From positions 62,001 through 126,000 of the forward strand of contig SNVD02006970.1 in NCBI GenBank assembly GCA_013180625.2: 64,000 nucleotides of DNA. Reading direction: 5' to 3'. Source of the stretch: Boswellia sacra. Lineage: Eukaryota > Streptophyta > Magnoliopsida > Sapindales > Burseraceae. Under the pieces are notes generated by a model, which saw only the letters and a list, made by a program, of their open reading frames with translations, did no database searches and was not told where the DNA came from. This document shows, one piece after another, positions 12,401 to 25,400 of this stretch (position 1 is the first letter of the stretch; each line of letters opens with the position of its first letter). A program made the translations under genes and the position numbers.

Positions 12401-15400
12401 TTATGCTCAAAGGCTTTCACATCCAAAGTGATTATATTCAGGTTCTTATTTTCAGTACATGGACTTATTATCTTCTTGAAGTTATGGTGACTCATGGCAG
12501 CATAAATTCTGTGCAAGTCAATTTAGAATCTTCGGACAATCAATTTTAGTTTCCATATATTTTTTGGACTATACTATTGGTAGGGCTTATCAGTTGTCTG
12601 TAGTGACTTCCCGTTTTCACTGGCAGTGGAACAAAGCAAACTGCACATCGGTTGAAGATTTTATTTGGATTGGCTGGGTTTAAAGCAGCTGAGCTTCATG
12701 GAAATCTTACCCAGGCACAGCGCCTTGATGTGAGTTACTTTTGATTCTGCATATTTTTTCCCCCAAGTTCTTCAGAGAACTTTCTGGTTGCACTGTTTAC
12801 CTATATTATTTTCTAGAATTTGAGCCCCAGAAGAATGTTTCGTGTTGCTTGTTTATTGAGCGTATCTTTCTTGTAACTTAAATTTGTTTTTGTAGGCTTT
12901 GGAACTTTTTAGGAAGCAGCAAGTTGATTTTTTGATTGCAACTGATGTGGCAGCTCGCGTAAGTACTGATTTATAAAATTTGTTATGTCTGTCACTAATT
13001 TCACTCACAGTTCTATTTGTTGGGTTTCCAATAACTCTGTAGTCTCTCATTTTTCCCTCCTGACATCACCTCTTTTCCTTTTTCTTTCCTTTTCTAATTT
13101 CTTTTCGTGACCTTATAGTGACGATTTTTTTTTCCCTTTTGGGTGGAATAAGAAGCATAAGTCCATGACCCACATTCTCCTTTTTCATATTACAGTCTCA
13201 GTTTATAAAAAATTGCACTATTACTTTATTGGCTGGGAAGTGATAAGCTATGTTGTTTTATCTGATATTTCAGTTTTGATGCTACTTGTAGGGGCTTGAC
13301 ATCATCGGGGTTCAAACAGTTATTAACTATGCATGTCCTCGGGACCTTACTAGGTAGGTGCTAAAATATTTTTGATGTTGCTAGTTGGTGATTTGCTTAC
13401 CAGTTTCTACTGTTACCATTTATTTGGAATTTTTGTGTTTCATTATGCCTTTTCTTATAAACTATATATTATTGAGTTACTTGTCGCTGGATGTTTTACT
13501 CTTTCACCTGGTCTAGACTTCTTGCATTCCGGTGTCTCCTATAATTTTGTTTTCTTGGTGCAGCTATGTTCATCGAGTGGGTCGTACAGCTAGAGCTGGT
13601 AGGGAAGGATATGCTGTTACATTTGTGACAGACAATGATCGGTCTCTTTTGAAAGCCATTGTAAGTAACAAGTTCTATCTTAATTCTTGTTGGGCCTAAA
13701 TTTCCTCTTACAGTTTGCAAAGAATGGATCGTTGGTACTGTTTGACCTGTTGCTCATTGAATAAGTCAAAGATAGCCATCTATTTGGATTCACAAGCCTG
13801 TTCCCTGCATTTAAGAAATATTAAAATTACTTGATTGAGCATCTGGATTAGAACTCAGTTTGTAATGTAAATACTTTGTAAGTGACTTATGTGGACATAA
13901 CTACAAGGTATTCACATTGGCTTTCATGGAGACTCCTAGAATTCAACATGGCCTTATAGTAATCTTTTCTTTAAACTTTTTCCTTGCTTGGATTGGTACT
14001 TAATTTGTAGATAATTCTTAAAAACTTAACTGAACACCTTGACTGAAAGTGGTAAAAATAAGACAATTGTATGTATTAGCAGATGAGAAATTCATCCGTT
14101 ATGCCTTAATCCTCATTAAACTAAAACGGCACAGAAAATGTAAATAATCATATTATGATTCAGTTCCATAGAAGTCAAAGATCATGAGTGGAATCCTGTT
14201 TGAAAAAATTGCATGAATTAATCACTCATGTTGTTAGTGTCTATTCTGAGAGGCATGAAGATCTGGACTGAGTACTCACCTTTAGAACTTCACATAAAAG
14301 ATATTTGGAACACTACTTGGGAAATTGTTATAGACCCCCTTCTAAAGGTGGTTTTTAGAAATTTTGATAGATGTTTGTTTACTATTTTTAGTAACTATAC
14401 GCGGGTTAATAGTTGCTTCATAAATTTAGGGTAGATTTTTAATAGCTTTTGAAAAGCTTGGGTGGTGATGGAATTTATAGACCTCTCAAGGGTCAATAAT
14501 ATTTACCCATTCACTTTTTTTTGGTCTGATAGTTCTTAACTTCTTTCTCATTTGTGCTAGTCGTCTAAATTTTTCCATTATATGAATCAGTTGAGGCATT
14601 TCTTGAAGAACATTATGCATCCATGTAATATCTTAAAAAACCGGACTTTATGTGTAAATATATCTATTTGAACATGACGGGATCCCAAATAGTGGTTACT
14701 TGGCAATTGTGATTTTCATTTTTAGGCTAAGAGAGTTGGTTCAAAGTTGAAGAGCCGAATTGTTGCAGAGCAATCAATTACTAAGTGGTCTCAGATAATT
14801 GAGAAAATGGAAGATCAAGTGGCTGCCATTCTTCAAGAGGAGAGGTATTTTTTGTATTTCACAGTCTTTTATATATATATATATATATTTATTTATTTAT
14901 TTATTTATTTATTTATAAACCATATGTCTCTGTATTATTCTTATTGTTCTCCAAACGCTGCAGGGAAGAGATGGCCCTCAGAAAAGCTGAAATGGAAGTT
15001 ACTAAGGTACTCAATCCGTCTCTCTTGCAATTCGCATATTGACATTTGGTAAGGTGAACATATGATTTATTTTGCTGTTTCTAAAAATTTCATTCACTCC
15101 TGTAAAACATGCAGGCAGAAAATATGATTGCTCATAAGGAAGATATTTTTTCACGCCCTAAAAGAACATGGTTTGTTACTGAAAAAGAGAAAAAAATTGC
15201 AGCAAAAGCAGCTAAGGTAATCTTTTAACTCGTCTTGGTGCATATATAAATGTCTTGGTCTGCAACATTTAGTCTTGGTCTGGAATATTTAGGTTTTTAG
15301 AAAGTATAGTTCTTATTCCAATTTGACTGTAAAATTTCTGATGTTTAATTTTTGAGAGACTGATGGTTGTTATATTAGATGTGGCATACCTTATTCTGAA

Positions 15401-18400
15401 TGATAGGAGCAATTTTTTTTTTTTTTAATCTGTTTTGAGAAGAAAGCAAAGTTTGAGTTGTTTTAGTTCCATTTTCCCCTGTATTCTAGTGCTATGATAG
15501 CTATTAACTTGCTTCCTATTACTTCCCTTTTCAATAGAATCTTGTTTTTCTTTTTGGTATGGAGATCAAAAGAATGCTATCCCGTGACCAACCTAAGTTT
15601 TTTCTTTTCTTAATCAGAAGTGGTTTTCTTTTCTTAATCAGAAGTGGAATAAAATTATATTAATGAAAGAAAGTACATCAAAGATCAAGTAAACCAGAGG
15701 TCTGCAACAGAAGAAAAGTAACAACAAAGAAGCAGAAAAATATAACCAGACACTGCAAATGAAAATAACAGCTTCTTTATTCAATTGGTATAAAGAGTAA
15801 GAAATCCCTTGCAATTCTTTTGTAACCTAAGCCAATAAAGAAGCAAAAACATGAATCTTCATCTTTAGCATATAGACATCCTCTTCTAAAGAGTTAAAAA
15901 AAAATCCTCTTATTACCTTGACACCATATACCCTTAAAAAAAGTCAGAAGACAACATCTCCATGTAATTCTGGCTTTCTCTCCTCCAAATTCATTGTGGT
16001 GTCTAATAAATAAAGCAGCAGAAAGACTCTGGAATTACCTAAAAAATATGTAGCTTCATTAAAATCTTGAGTCAAATTTTTAAAGCAAATGGACAGTGAA
16101 GGGATAAATGATCAATACTTTCCACGTCCTTCTTAGGCATAAAACACCAGTTGACAAACAAATACCGTGTCATCTTCCTTGAATGACACAATAAGTATTG
16201 ACCTTTCCCTGTGCAACCAACCTGACAGAAATTGAACTTTGGGAGGTATTTTAGCTTTCCATATGATCACAGCTAGTCTAAATTGCTCATAAAATATCAT
16301 AAATAAGCCGATAAAAGAAAGATTTACCTTGTAAACCACCTGAATATTTAAGCTTCTAGATGGTATGATCCTTCTTCAAGGGATTCAATCTAACATTCTG
16401 AATTAAGGAAAGAAGAAAAGATAGCTTACAAGCTTCATCATCTTTCAAATTTCTAAAAAAGGTTGAAATTATACCGAAAAAGCTCATTAAGGACAACTTT
16501 TGTACTCTGAATAGAAATGTTATGGGCTCTAGATGAAAGATAAATCCTTGGGAATTATATGCAGAAAGTTTCACCTTCAATGCATCATTTTTCTACAACA
16601 GAATCTACAACCATTAACCATCACATTCATCAAAACTAGAATGATATATTGTAACCAACCCATGCATTTCGATCTATTAAATGTTAAGAGCACAGTTGGT
16701 TATTTCTATGTTGTTGTTGTCGTTGTTGTCCTTTGTTAAATAAAGAAAAAGAAACAAAAAACATCTTCATAAATGAAGAACTCCTTCAATGCACAAATGA
16801 AGTCTGAAAAACAATAGAAATTCATTCTCAATTCATGGGAACCACATGGTTCAGTTACATCAATAAAAGTATAGAAATCAGACACATTGTCGGTTGATGG
16901 AAAGCACGTAAGCAGTGTTTTCATTTCCATTTTTATATGGAAAATTTTAAAACAAAAATATGTAATTCATAACCAAACATACTATAAGTAGCCTTAATAA
17001 AGCCTTTGTATCTGTTTAAAAGTAATAATCAAAAGAAGAGAAACACACCTAAAGGAAGAAAAAGTTACAAGAATTAGGAGGCTGCCATGTCTAATTATGG
17101 TGGATGAATAACAATACTTTCTTAATTTCAAAGAAACAAAGATCCAAATGGATACCGATATTGAACTATGTCCACAAAACTAGAGAATACTCTCCGCTTA
17201 GCTTCAAAATTTTCTCTCAAGGTGCATTTGGTCCATTACATGGGATTGGATGTTAACATGTATAAAACTATGTTATGTTTGGTGCAATACCAAATGAACC
17301 GGCATTGTACATAGTGAAGCAGCTCATATAAATAAAAACCAATATAAATAAGAATTTATAAAAAATTTAATTGTTAATCCTAAAATAACTATGAAATTTT
17401 TATGAATTCTGATTTATGCAATTTTATACAAGAAAATTAATTTATAGATCTTTTGTATCTTATTTATTTTTTGTTAATGAGTTTGTATCATTTCCTATTT
17501 AAAACCAGTCCAAATGAAACTCAATTGAATATTTAGTTCTCAGCCATTAGTATGTTCTTCGGAAGCTAAGTTTCCAACCCCACTGAAATGAGAAAATATC
17601 CACCATATTAGTAATGAAACATCTCTGGTAGCTTACAATTTCTAAATTCTGGAAAAATCATGGAAACAAGCTCCCCATACGTGTGACTTCTACCAACTTA
17701 TTTTCTATATCGAGGGGAATATGGCAGATGTTTTTTTGATTCAAATGTCTTAGAAGTGCTTCTATTAATTTTTCCAAATTAAGAATAGAAGAACATAATG
17801 TTCTACAAGAATTGGCTGCTAATTTCCCTTTGGTAACAATATCAGGATATTCTTTCTCTTCCCTCTCTTTTTTGTAAAATGGATTATTCAGTAACTGAAT
17901 GACTTCTACATTCCTTTTTGATAGACATCTATTGAAAATGGACAAAGATCTGGAAAGGAGGTGATGAGCGCCCAACAGGCTGAAGACCTTAAATTAAAGG
18001 AAAAGAGGAAGCGAGAGCGTGAGGTGATTACTGTCCTGAATTTGAGTTATATTAATTTTTAATTAAAGACTCTTAGCTGAAAATGTCCATTGTAATATTC
18101 ATTGACATATTTGTTTTACAGAAAAATTTGCCTCGAAAGCAACGTCGGAAATTGGAAGCAGCTAGAGAAATGTTGGAGGATGAAAATCAAGATGAAAAAT
18201 TGCAAGTATGCAACTTGTTCTTTTCTGTGTTTGAGGTCCTTACATGTCATAATTAAATTTTTTTTTCTCTTAATTTTATTTGATAAGTAGTAAGTCAAAC
18301 TGAGCAATGTAACTTAAGTTCGGATATGCATGTAGATTCCTAATTGGCTAGCTTCTTGAGACTTTTTCTATCTCTAGTTTGCTGTGTTCTGCTTGTCCTT

Positions 18401-20068
18401 TTTCCTCTTCAACCTTCGTTTACATCTGAGTTTATGAGAGGACAGAGATATGTTATTGTTGTGCTTCTGTTCTGTAGTGTCTGCAAGAATATTAATTGGC
18501 TATGTTCCTTTTAAGTTCTTACAAAATTATTGGTTATCTTTTGTTTTAAGGCAGCAGGTAAACATGATATTTGTTGTGAAGTGGTATGTGGACTCATATG
18601 TAAGAACTGCAGGGTAACGGAAAATATAAGAAGGAAGAGGCTGGAATCTCTCTGGTTGATTTGGCTTACAGACGGGCAAAAGCTGTGAAAGCTAAGAAAA
18701 AGGCGGTGGATGCTGGTAAGATTGTGAAGTTGGCCAGCAAGAAATCAAAACGTCATTCCCAGAAAACTCAACCTAGGGCGGAAGAGATGCGCGAGCTGTT
18801 CCAGAGTGAAATGAGTGAGAGAAAGCAGAAGAGAAGTTCTACTGGGAAGAAGAAGTCCAAGAATTCATTTAAGAGCAAGTCACGGTATGTGTTAGCTCAT
18901 TTATTTTTTCCTGTTTGAGGATCTGAATTCTTTGTGCTACTTGTGAATTAATTTCCAACTTGAAATCAACATCTGAAAGCCAACTTCCTATTTCAAAAAT
19001 TTATTAAAAAAAAAAAAAGTTGCAGCATTCATGAAGCATTGGGCCCCTTGAATATAATGAAACTTTTAGGGTCTGTTTGGCATTATTTTAAAGTTGTTTT
19101 TGAAAAATTATATCATAAAAAATGAAAAGATAGACAAGTTCTGTGCCTACAAAATTTGATCATGTAATGTTCTATGGTTAATATTTTATTCTTCTGTCCT
19201 TTGTTCTGTCAATCGGAGAACAGATTGAAACAGTAGAACGTGTTGCTTAATACTTTCAATGTTTTTTTCCCAAGAGGATAACTTCTTGGTTAGATATTTT
19301 CTGGTCGAGGAAGAGGTCTAGAAATCAAATCCTCATGGCACCAAAGTCGGAGAGCAATCATTGGTGTGGTCATTGGGGTAGATGAGGTGGTGGAACTGTG
19401 GTTTAAAAATACTAGAAAATATAAGTAAACTTTACACCACTTTGTCTGTCTTCACTTGCTTTCTGCCAATCATTCTCATTATCTTAGTTTGAGGCCTATT
19501 GTAAAGTGCACTTGACACCTCTGAGAAAATTTCTATGCATTTGTTTTCATTATGTGGTTGAACTTAGAGAGGAAAGCAGAAAAGATAGTCTGGTTTTTCT
19601 GTTCACTCCTTTGTGATCAAATAGCCTGCTTTTAGTTTCAGGTTTCCCGCTATCTTTAGTCATTGTGTGGTCATGGTGCACGTTGTTCCTCATGCTAAAT
19701 AAATCTGTTTATTATGCCTTAGATCCAAGTTTGTCAGAAGGTAAGCATCATTGGAACTGATTAATCTTGATGCAGCTAATCAACTATTATGTAAATAGCA
19801 TAATCCACTTGTTTGGCTCTGTCTCTCAGAGTAATAACCATCCCCATATGCAATGTGGTCCTTATAACCATCCAAGTAGCCTAGCGATTATTTTTATTAT
19901 TAGGCAATTCCAAATGGTCGCTTTGCATTCATCTCTTGTTTAGTTTACTGATTAACAACTCTAGTAATGTAAGTGCGTATGTGCTGATAGTTGTGATTCA
20001 CTACAAAATTATGAAAGAAAATTTTCTCACATTAATCTGGTTGGTGTTTCAGTTATAAGCGCAAATAG
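9470..20068 (+). CDS. RH28: DEAD-box ATP-dependent RNA helicase, RH28 (DRS1/DDX27) type
   Basis: Nineteen exons: 9470-9805, 9897-10085, 10178-10246, 10328-10434, 10827-10905, 11152-11325, 11988-12136, 12346-12441, 12627-12729, 12896-12958, 13292-13353, 13564-13660, 14726-14844, 14964-15006, 15115-15216, 17925-18023, 18122-18205, 18613-18884, 20053-20068. All are GT-AG with consistent phases, giving 752 codons. Order: acidic Ser/Asp/Glu N-terminus; Q motif ending YSKPTPIQ; motif I AITGSGKT (192-199); [12 protein letters not shown] (276-279); DEAD (301-304); SAT (332-334); [19 protein letters not shown] (479 onward); then a long Lys/Arg-rich coiled tail (KRKRERE, PRKQRRK) ending SRYKRK. Yeast Drs1 and human DDX27 act in nucleolar 60S maturation; that role is inferred. 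Intron 15 (2.7 kb) carries an antisense LINE fragment. Confidence 0.95.
14869..14917. repeat. (AT)n/(TTTA)n microsatellite in RH28 intron 13
   Basis: A run of AT dinucleotides followed by TTTA tetranucleotides, between exons 13 and 14. It is likely to vary in length. Confidence 0.9.
15600..16530 (-). mobile_element. 5'-truncated, decayed LINE retrotransposon in RH28 intron 15
   Basis: On the minus strand the sequence encodes broken pieces of a plant non-LTR retrotransposon C-terminus: [19 protein letters not shown], then KKDHTI followed by a stop where the family has Trp, then [13 protein letters not shown] and LHRERS (zf-RVT domain). After a frame change comes [20 protein letters not shown], with the characteristic Cys/His pattern. 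The frame is destroyed by stops and shifts. The 3' end (about 15600-15647 on plus) shows two copies of a 24-bp motif ending in AAGAAAAGAAAA on minus, like a duplicated LINE tail. Boundaries are approximate and no target duplication was found. Confidence 0.75.
18885..20052 (+). other. RH28 last intron
   Basis: A 1168-bp intron placing only 16 coding nucleotides in the terminal exon (Tyr-Lys-Arg-Lys-stop plus one base of the preceding Arg). If it were retained, translation would run on to a stop shortly after 18900, giving a nearly identical protein with a different tail. No other gene was seen inside. Confidence 0.6.
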
Positions 20069-20861
20069 TGCTCCTGATGGCATTTAAGATGTACCAGTGT
20101 ACATTGTGAAGTTGAGAATGATGTGTCAGCCTGTTTCCCCTTAGGATCATTCTGTGAAACAATTCTACACAATTGCAATTGAGAAGGAGATAAATTTTGG
20201 GTAAACCCATCCAAGATGTTGGGGTTGGTTGAGTAATAGGGAAGGTGGCAGGTAGCTTCTTTTTTAAATACATTTATATATATTTTTCTTTTGTGCTTCA
20301 ATATTAAGTCGGTAATTGTAGCTTGCCATCATTTTACTTAAGTTAAACATTTGATGTATTTTTCCATAAATTTATAATCCAGTTGGGTTTTTACCCCCTT
20401 GTAATGAAATGCCCATTTCATTTGTGTTTTGTTATATTAAATTTCAACCATTGGTTAGGTGAGATAAATGATATTTTGTGGAGATCTCATTCTATTTTAA
20501 ATATAAAATATAATATTGCATCGTTTTGTATAATAGAATTCATATTTTAGTATGTATTGTTTTTAATTAATGAATTTTTGTATATTATTGATGTAATAAA
20601 AGTAACTTTTTATATTTTCTAAAATGTTTGCTTCTGCTAAGTCTGAAATAACTTTTCTGCTGCGCCTCTCGAAATAACAAACGAGTGTGACGATTTATAC
20701 AGGACGACAATGTTACTTCCTAACAAACAAAAAGCAAACATTTCTATATGGGCTAATAACAATCATAGTTTGGAAAATAACACTATGTCCCTGATATCAA
20801 GGAAAAGTAACAAAAATGTGAAGTCTTATCTCTACCACAGGAGTAAAATAGCAACACCCAT
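20069..20861. other. RH28 3' region and intergenic DNA
   Basis: No coding frame. The first few hundred bases presumably hold the 3' untranslated region of RH28. The segment ends at the target duplication of the next MULE. Confidence 0.5.
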
Positions 20862-20870
20862 TTTATAAAT

Positions 20871-22422
20871 GAGAAATTTAAAAAAATAGACATAATTAGG
20901 GGTCTTTGTTGAAATTTAGACATATCTTGAAAAATTTTTATGTCATAGACACTTTTTTAATAAAAAGACTCAAATATCCTTATAAAATCAATTTTTTTTC
21001 AAAACTTTATTAATTTCCTCTTCCGACAAAAATAAAGAAATTAAGTAAACGAAACAAAGAACAGAGAAACTAGTCATTTCTTCACACATTTTACTGTTCG
21101 AAACAACTTCAACAGCTGAAGCTGAACAAATCTGATAAGAACAACTTTCTTTAATCTCTCTAATTGTGATTTATTTGGTTGTTATTAGCTAGATTCGATT
21201 TAGTTTTTAGGGAATTTGAATTCCGGATTTGAGTTTCTGACAGATTTGTGAACTTATTTAGGGATAAATCGAGTGCTACATGTGATTTTTGTGGTTTGAT
21301 GCGTGTGAAAACTGACGAAACGAGTTCTGAATCCAGTATTATATCGCGCTAAAGAAGACACTCGACACTCAACAACTACCTGTCAAGTCGTGTCGAGTTG
21401 TGTAATGTTGAGTGTCGAGTATTTGTCGAGTGATGAAATGTCGAGTGTCGAGTGTTGAAATGTCGAGTGTCGAGTGTTTGTCGAGTGGTGGTGTAGTGAC
21501 GAGTGGTGGTATAGTGTCGAGTATCAGATAATTGTCGAGTGGTGTAGTGTCGAGTAGTACAGTGTCAAGTGTTGAAGTGTCGAGTGTCGAGTGTTTGTCG
21601 AATGGTTGTATAGTGACGAGTGATTGTGTAGTGTCGAATGTCGAGTATTTGTCGAGTGGAGAAATGTCGAGTGGTGTAGTGTCGAATAGTGTAAAGTCGA
21701 GTGTCGGATAATTGTTGAGTATTGTCCAATGTCGAGTGTCACGTTGTGTTGTGTCGAGTGTCGTCACAACACCACTTGACACTACACCACTCGACACTCG
21801 ACAAATATCCGACACTCGACTCTACACTACTCGACACTATACCACTCGATAAACACTCGACACTCGACATTACACAACTCGACACGACTCGACAGGTAGT
21901 TGTCGAGTGTCGATTGTCTTCTTCAGCGCGATATAACACTGGATTTAGAACTCGTTTCGTCGGTTTTCACACGCATCAAACCACAAAAATCACATATAAC
22001 ACTCGATTTATCCCTAAATAAGTTTACAAATTCGTTGGAAACTCAAATCCTGAATTCAAATTCCCTAAAAACTAAATCAAATCTAACGAATAACAACCAA
22101 ATAAATCACAATTAGGGACCCTCTGTGTCGATGGGTGCTTGTCTATGCGTCGTCTTACTTGATGCTTCTATCCTTAACCGACGCTCGTGTTGGTTTGCAT
22201 TACGAGCGGTGTCGATAGGTTTTGGTAATTTTCGTTTGAAGAGAGGGAGATGGGTTTCGATAATTTTCGTCTGAAGAGAGGGAAACAAGGCTTTGGAAAA
22301 AAATTGAATACATAAGGGTAATTGGGTCTTTTTATCAAGAAAGTGTGTGGCATAAAAATTTTTCAGGATGTGTTCAAATTTCAACTAGGGTCCCTAATTG
22401 TGTCTATTCTTTCAATTTTTCC
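20871..22422. mobile_element. palindromic (foldback) Mutator-like element with internal minisatellite
   Basis: A 1552-bp element flanked by perfect 9-bp direct repeats TTTATAAAT (20862-20870 and 22423-22431). Outer TIRs of about 125 bp pair 20871-21000 with 22300-22422 (shared core atagaca.aattaggg, then a tgaaaaatttttatg block). A second inner inverted repeat of about 250 bp pairs 21155-21425 with 21860-22113. Most of the element can therefore fold back on itself. Arms differ between 21005-21150 and 22114-22300, the latter with a twofold repeat of about 30 bp (taattttcgt.tgaagagaggg). No transposase is present. The centre is a TGTCGAGTG minisatellite listed separately. Confidence 0.88.
21361..21915. 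repeat. TGTCGAGTG minisatellite, inverted about its middle
   Basis: Many degenerate copies of TGTCGAGTG with GTGTAG/GTTTG spacers run on the plus strand to about 21750; from about 21765 the complementary CACTCGACA units run the other way. All long open frames here (Thr/Leu/Asp repeats) are translations of the repeat and not genes. Confidence 0.9.
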
Positions 22423-22431
22423 TTTATAAAT

Positions 22432-25400
22432 TCTGTTAACAAGCTGAAGGAATAAACAAAGATTAAAAAATATTAAATAAATAAATAATATACTGAAAAA
22501 AAAAAAAGAAAAGCACTCTTCCTTTTGTCTTCCCTAACTCCTCGTGGACTACCTGTTTTCAACTCTCCTCGTTAGGGTGCAATAAGATTTTTTTCTTTTG
22601 GTACGGGTTGAAAAATTTTTCAAAAAAAAAAAAGCGCAAAGATTTGTTAACTAAAAAGTACACCTAATTAAGGGAACATAATAAATTTCCCTTTAAAATA
22701 TACATTCTAATTACATAGATATGAAATTCCTTGATTGAGACTTCGAATTTGATCTTTGATCCTCCTTCTCTCTTGAAATTTATGGTTTTGTTTGTTGAAA
22801 TCTTAATAGTTAAGATGTGGGAATGAAAATCTGGGTTGCTATGAACAGTAGATAATTCAGAAATTTCTACAATTAATTGGTTTTGAATTTTAATTGGTTT
22901 TGAATTTGATTCTCAAGTTTACATATGTTAAAATAGACATCTTTAAGGTTTGATTAAAATTAGTTTCATTGAAAAATATTGAGTATGCAATTTTATATGA
23001 ATTTTCTAAAATTACTGTTTAATGTTGAAATTTTAAGCTTTCTGCATGTCTGTTTTTGGTAAATTATTTGAGATACCTAAAGGTCTCAAAAAATCATAGA
23101 ATTGGGATACTTGTTTGTCTTTGTGTCTAGTTTGAATCTGGAGATTTTTGTGATTTTAGAAATTAACCATGAATTATTATGTATTTTTTAATAGAGAGAG
23201 ATCAGTTTTGTAGATAGCTTGACATGATTGTTGTGTCTGAGAACTTAAATTATTTGAGGTACCTAACGAATTTAGAATGCTATAAAATTTTATATTGTGT
23301 TAGATATGTATGTATAGAATACATGTGTGAAATCTTAAACTATTTAGATGAGTAGATTAGTTAATAAAAATCAGAGACTCAGAATTGCTCTGTTTAGGGA
23401 GTTTGAAAATTGAGTTAATTAGCATTGATTAGACTAAGATATGAAGTTGGTTATTTGGAATCTGAATCATTCAATTTGAATATGGTATAATGAGTTCTTT
23501 TATTATGATTAGGACAAGAAGAATTTCATTAGAGGCATGATGAGATGACAAGGTAGTTGGAAACATTTTTATATATAATGAAGCTCAAGTTGTGCATCAA
23601 GGTTAATGAGTGGAAAATCATGCTTTCTTTCATAAGTTATAAATGTATTTTAAATTGTATTTTTATGCATGTTAGAAAGTTTTTAAAATATTAGCAAATT
23701 TATTTTCTAAATACACACAAAGAAGCATATTAAGTTGTTTATTTAATGATGTTTATTTAGCATTTCTAGAAATATAACTATGTTATTTTAGCAAACTTAG
23801 AAGTATTTAAGGTAGATTCTTAATAGTTTTTCTAGAAGATAAAATATAGAACCATTTGTTACGATTACTTTAAGTCATTCGAATATATAAAGTTAGTTTT
23901 CAAAATATTTCGAGACAAAGATATAGCGTTTAGAATGGAAAGCTCAGATTTTATATTTAAAATTATTTTAGTATGTTTAAAGGCTTTATAGTTGATTGAA
24001 GAAGGATATTTTTGTAATATTAGAGAAGAAGTGTTAATCATGATTTTTGTAAGCATTTTGGCATTTTGTTCAAAAGTTTCTTGAAGTATTTGAAATGATT
24101 TTTTTTAGATGCTTATCATTGATTTTAATTATTCAAGTATTTTGAGCTTTAGATTTCATAAAATTCTCATTTTTGATAAAGTTGCATGAAAAACAAAGTT
24201 TTAACATATGAAGCAGTTTTGAAAATCAGTTTTAGCAAAGATAAGAAAATTGAGTCATGATATCCTACGCTAGTACCCAAACTTAGACAACTAATTCACT
24301 TAGACATTGATACAGATAGGGGTCCTTGGGACCCATCCAGACATAAATAAAAGCTTTGTGCCTTATGATCTAGGTACTTTAGCCTTTTTCGGACAGCTCT
24401 ATGCATGTATTTGACTAGTTTAATATGCTTGTGCGATTTTAGATCTCACTAAGTACAGATAACTCTACCTGTGTAATGTTAGATCTCATCAGATATGAGA
24501 AGTTTTAGATAGACATGTGCAATTGTAGATCCGCCAGGTATGATTAGATAGCTTCAAGGGTGATTGTTTAGTATATCAGTATGTGTTTTTTTTAAATATT
24601 TTATGTGAATTAAGAAAAAAAAAGAGTTTAGAAAAGAAGCATATTTGGCAAATTTGTATAAATTTCCATAAAATAAATTTTAGAAACAAATTTATGATGA
24701 TAGTTTATATGTTCTCAGCAGCCTCATTATTTTGTAGTCCCATGAAAAGTAAAGCTTAATTCTTTGCATGAGTTACAAAAGTAATTTTTTTTAAAAGAAG
24801 ATTTTACTTAAAGTTATGTCTTTTGTTTCAAATAGCATTTGAACAAATGTTTTAGCATAATTTATCAAGAGCATTTTTTTTATATGATTCAAAGATCCAT
24901 TATTTTATTGTTTTTTAAGTATAGACAACAAGAAGAAGTATTTTGATTAACTTAGTCATTAAATAGTTATTTATTCGAAAGTTTTATAAAGCATTAGATG
25001 ATATGTTATTCTAGTATATCTCAACTATTAGAAACTTTTATAAAGATTTTTCAATAGAGTAAAGATTTATTTTATAATGATATAATTTTTTGGATTAATT
25101 TACAAATATATCCCTATCCCCCCTCATTAAGTTTTATACTTATCCCTTTTCTTCTTTTTAAAAACCTTTTTCCTCCTAGGTGAAAGTAAGGTGTACGTCT
25201 TGAGGTCAAGTCACGTGATGGTGCAAGAATGTATTTAATATTGTTATTAAGGTTGTAATATATATGTTAGAACATTTTTATTAGCTATTATAATGAGAGT
25301 TTTATTATATATTTATTGAATTATTTTCAAGTTTGTTTTATGAAAAAGACAAAAGTTAAGTAAAAGTCTAAATCCACAGCTTTAGGCACGATTTGCCCAT

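Noticed and set aside
12152..12490. 112-codon plus-strand frame in the RH28 gene
   Set aside because: It reads through introns; the real coding parts are exons 7 and 8 in the helicase frame.
21361..21915. CRISPR-like array
   Set aside because: Units are contiguous and degenerate without unique spacers of constant length, and the setting is a plant transposon.
21369..22115. Several long open frames on both strands with Thr/Leu/Asp repeats
   Set aside because: They are translations of the TGTCGAGTG minisatellite and its inverted arm; no start context, no conserved domain, frames open on both strands at once.
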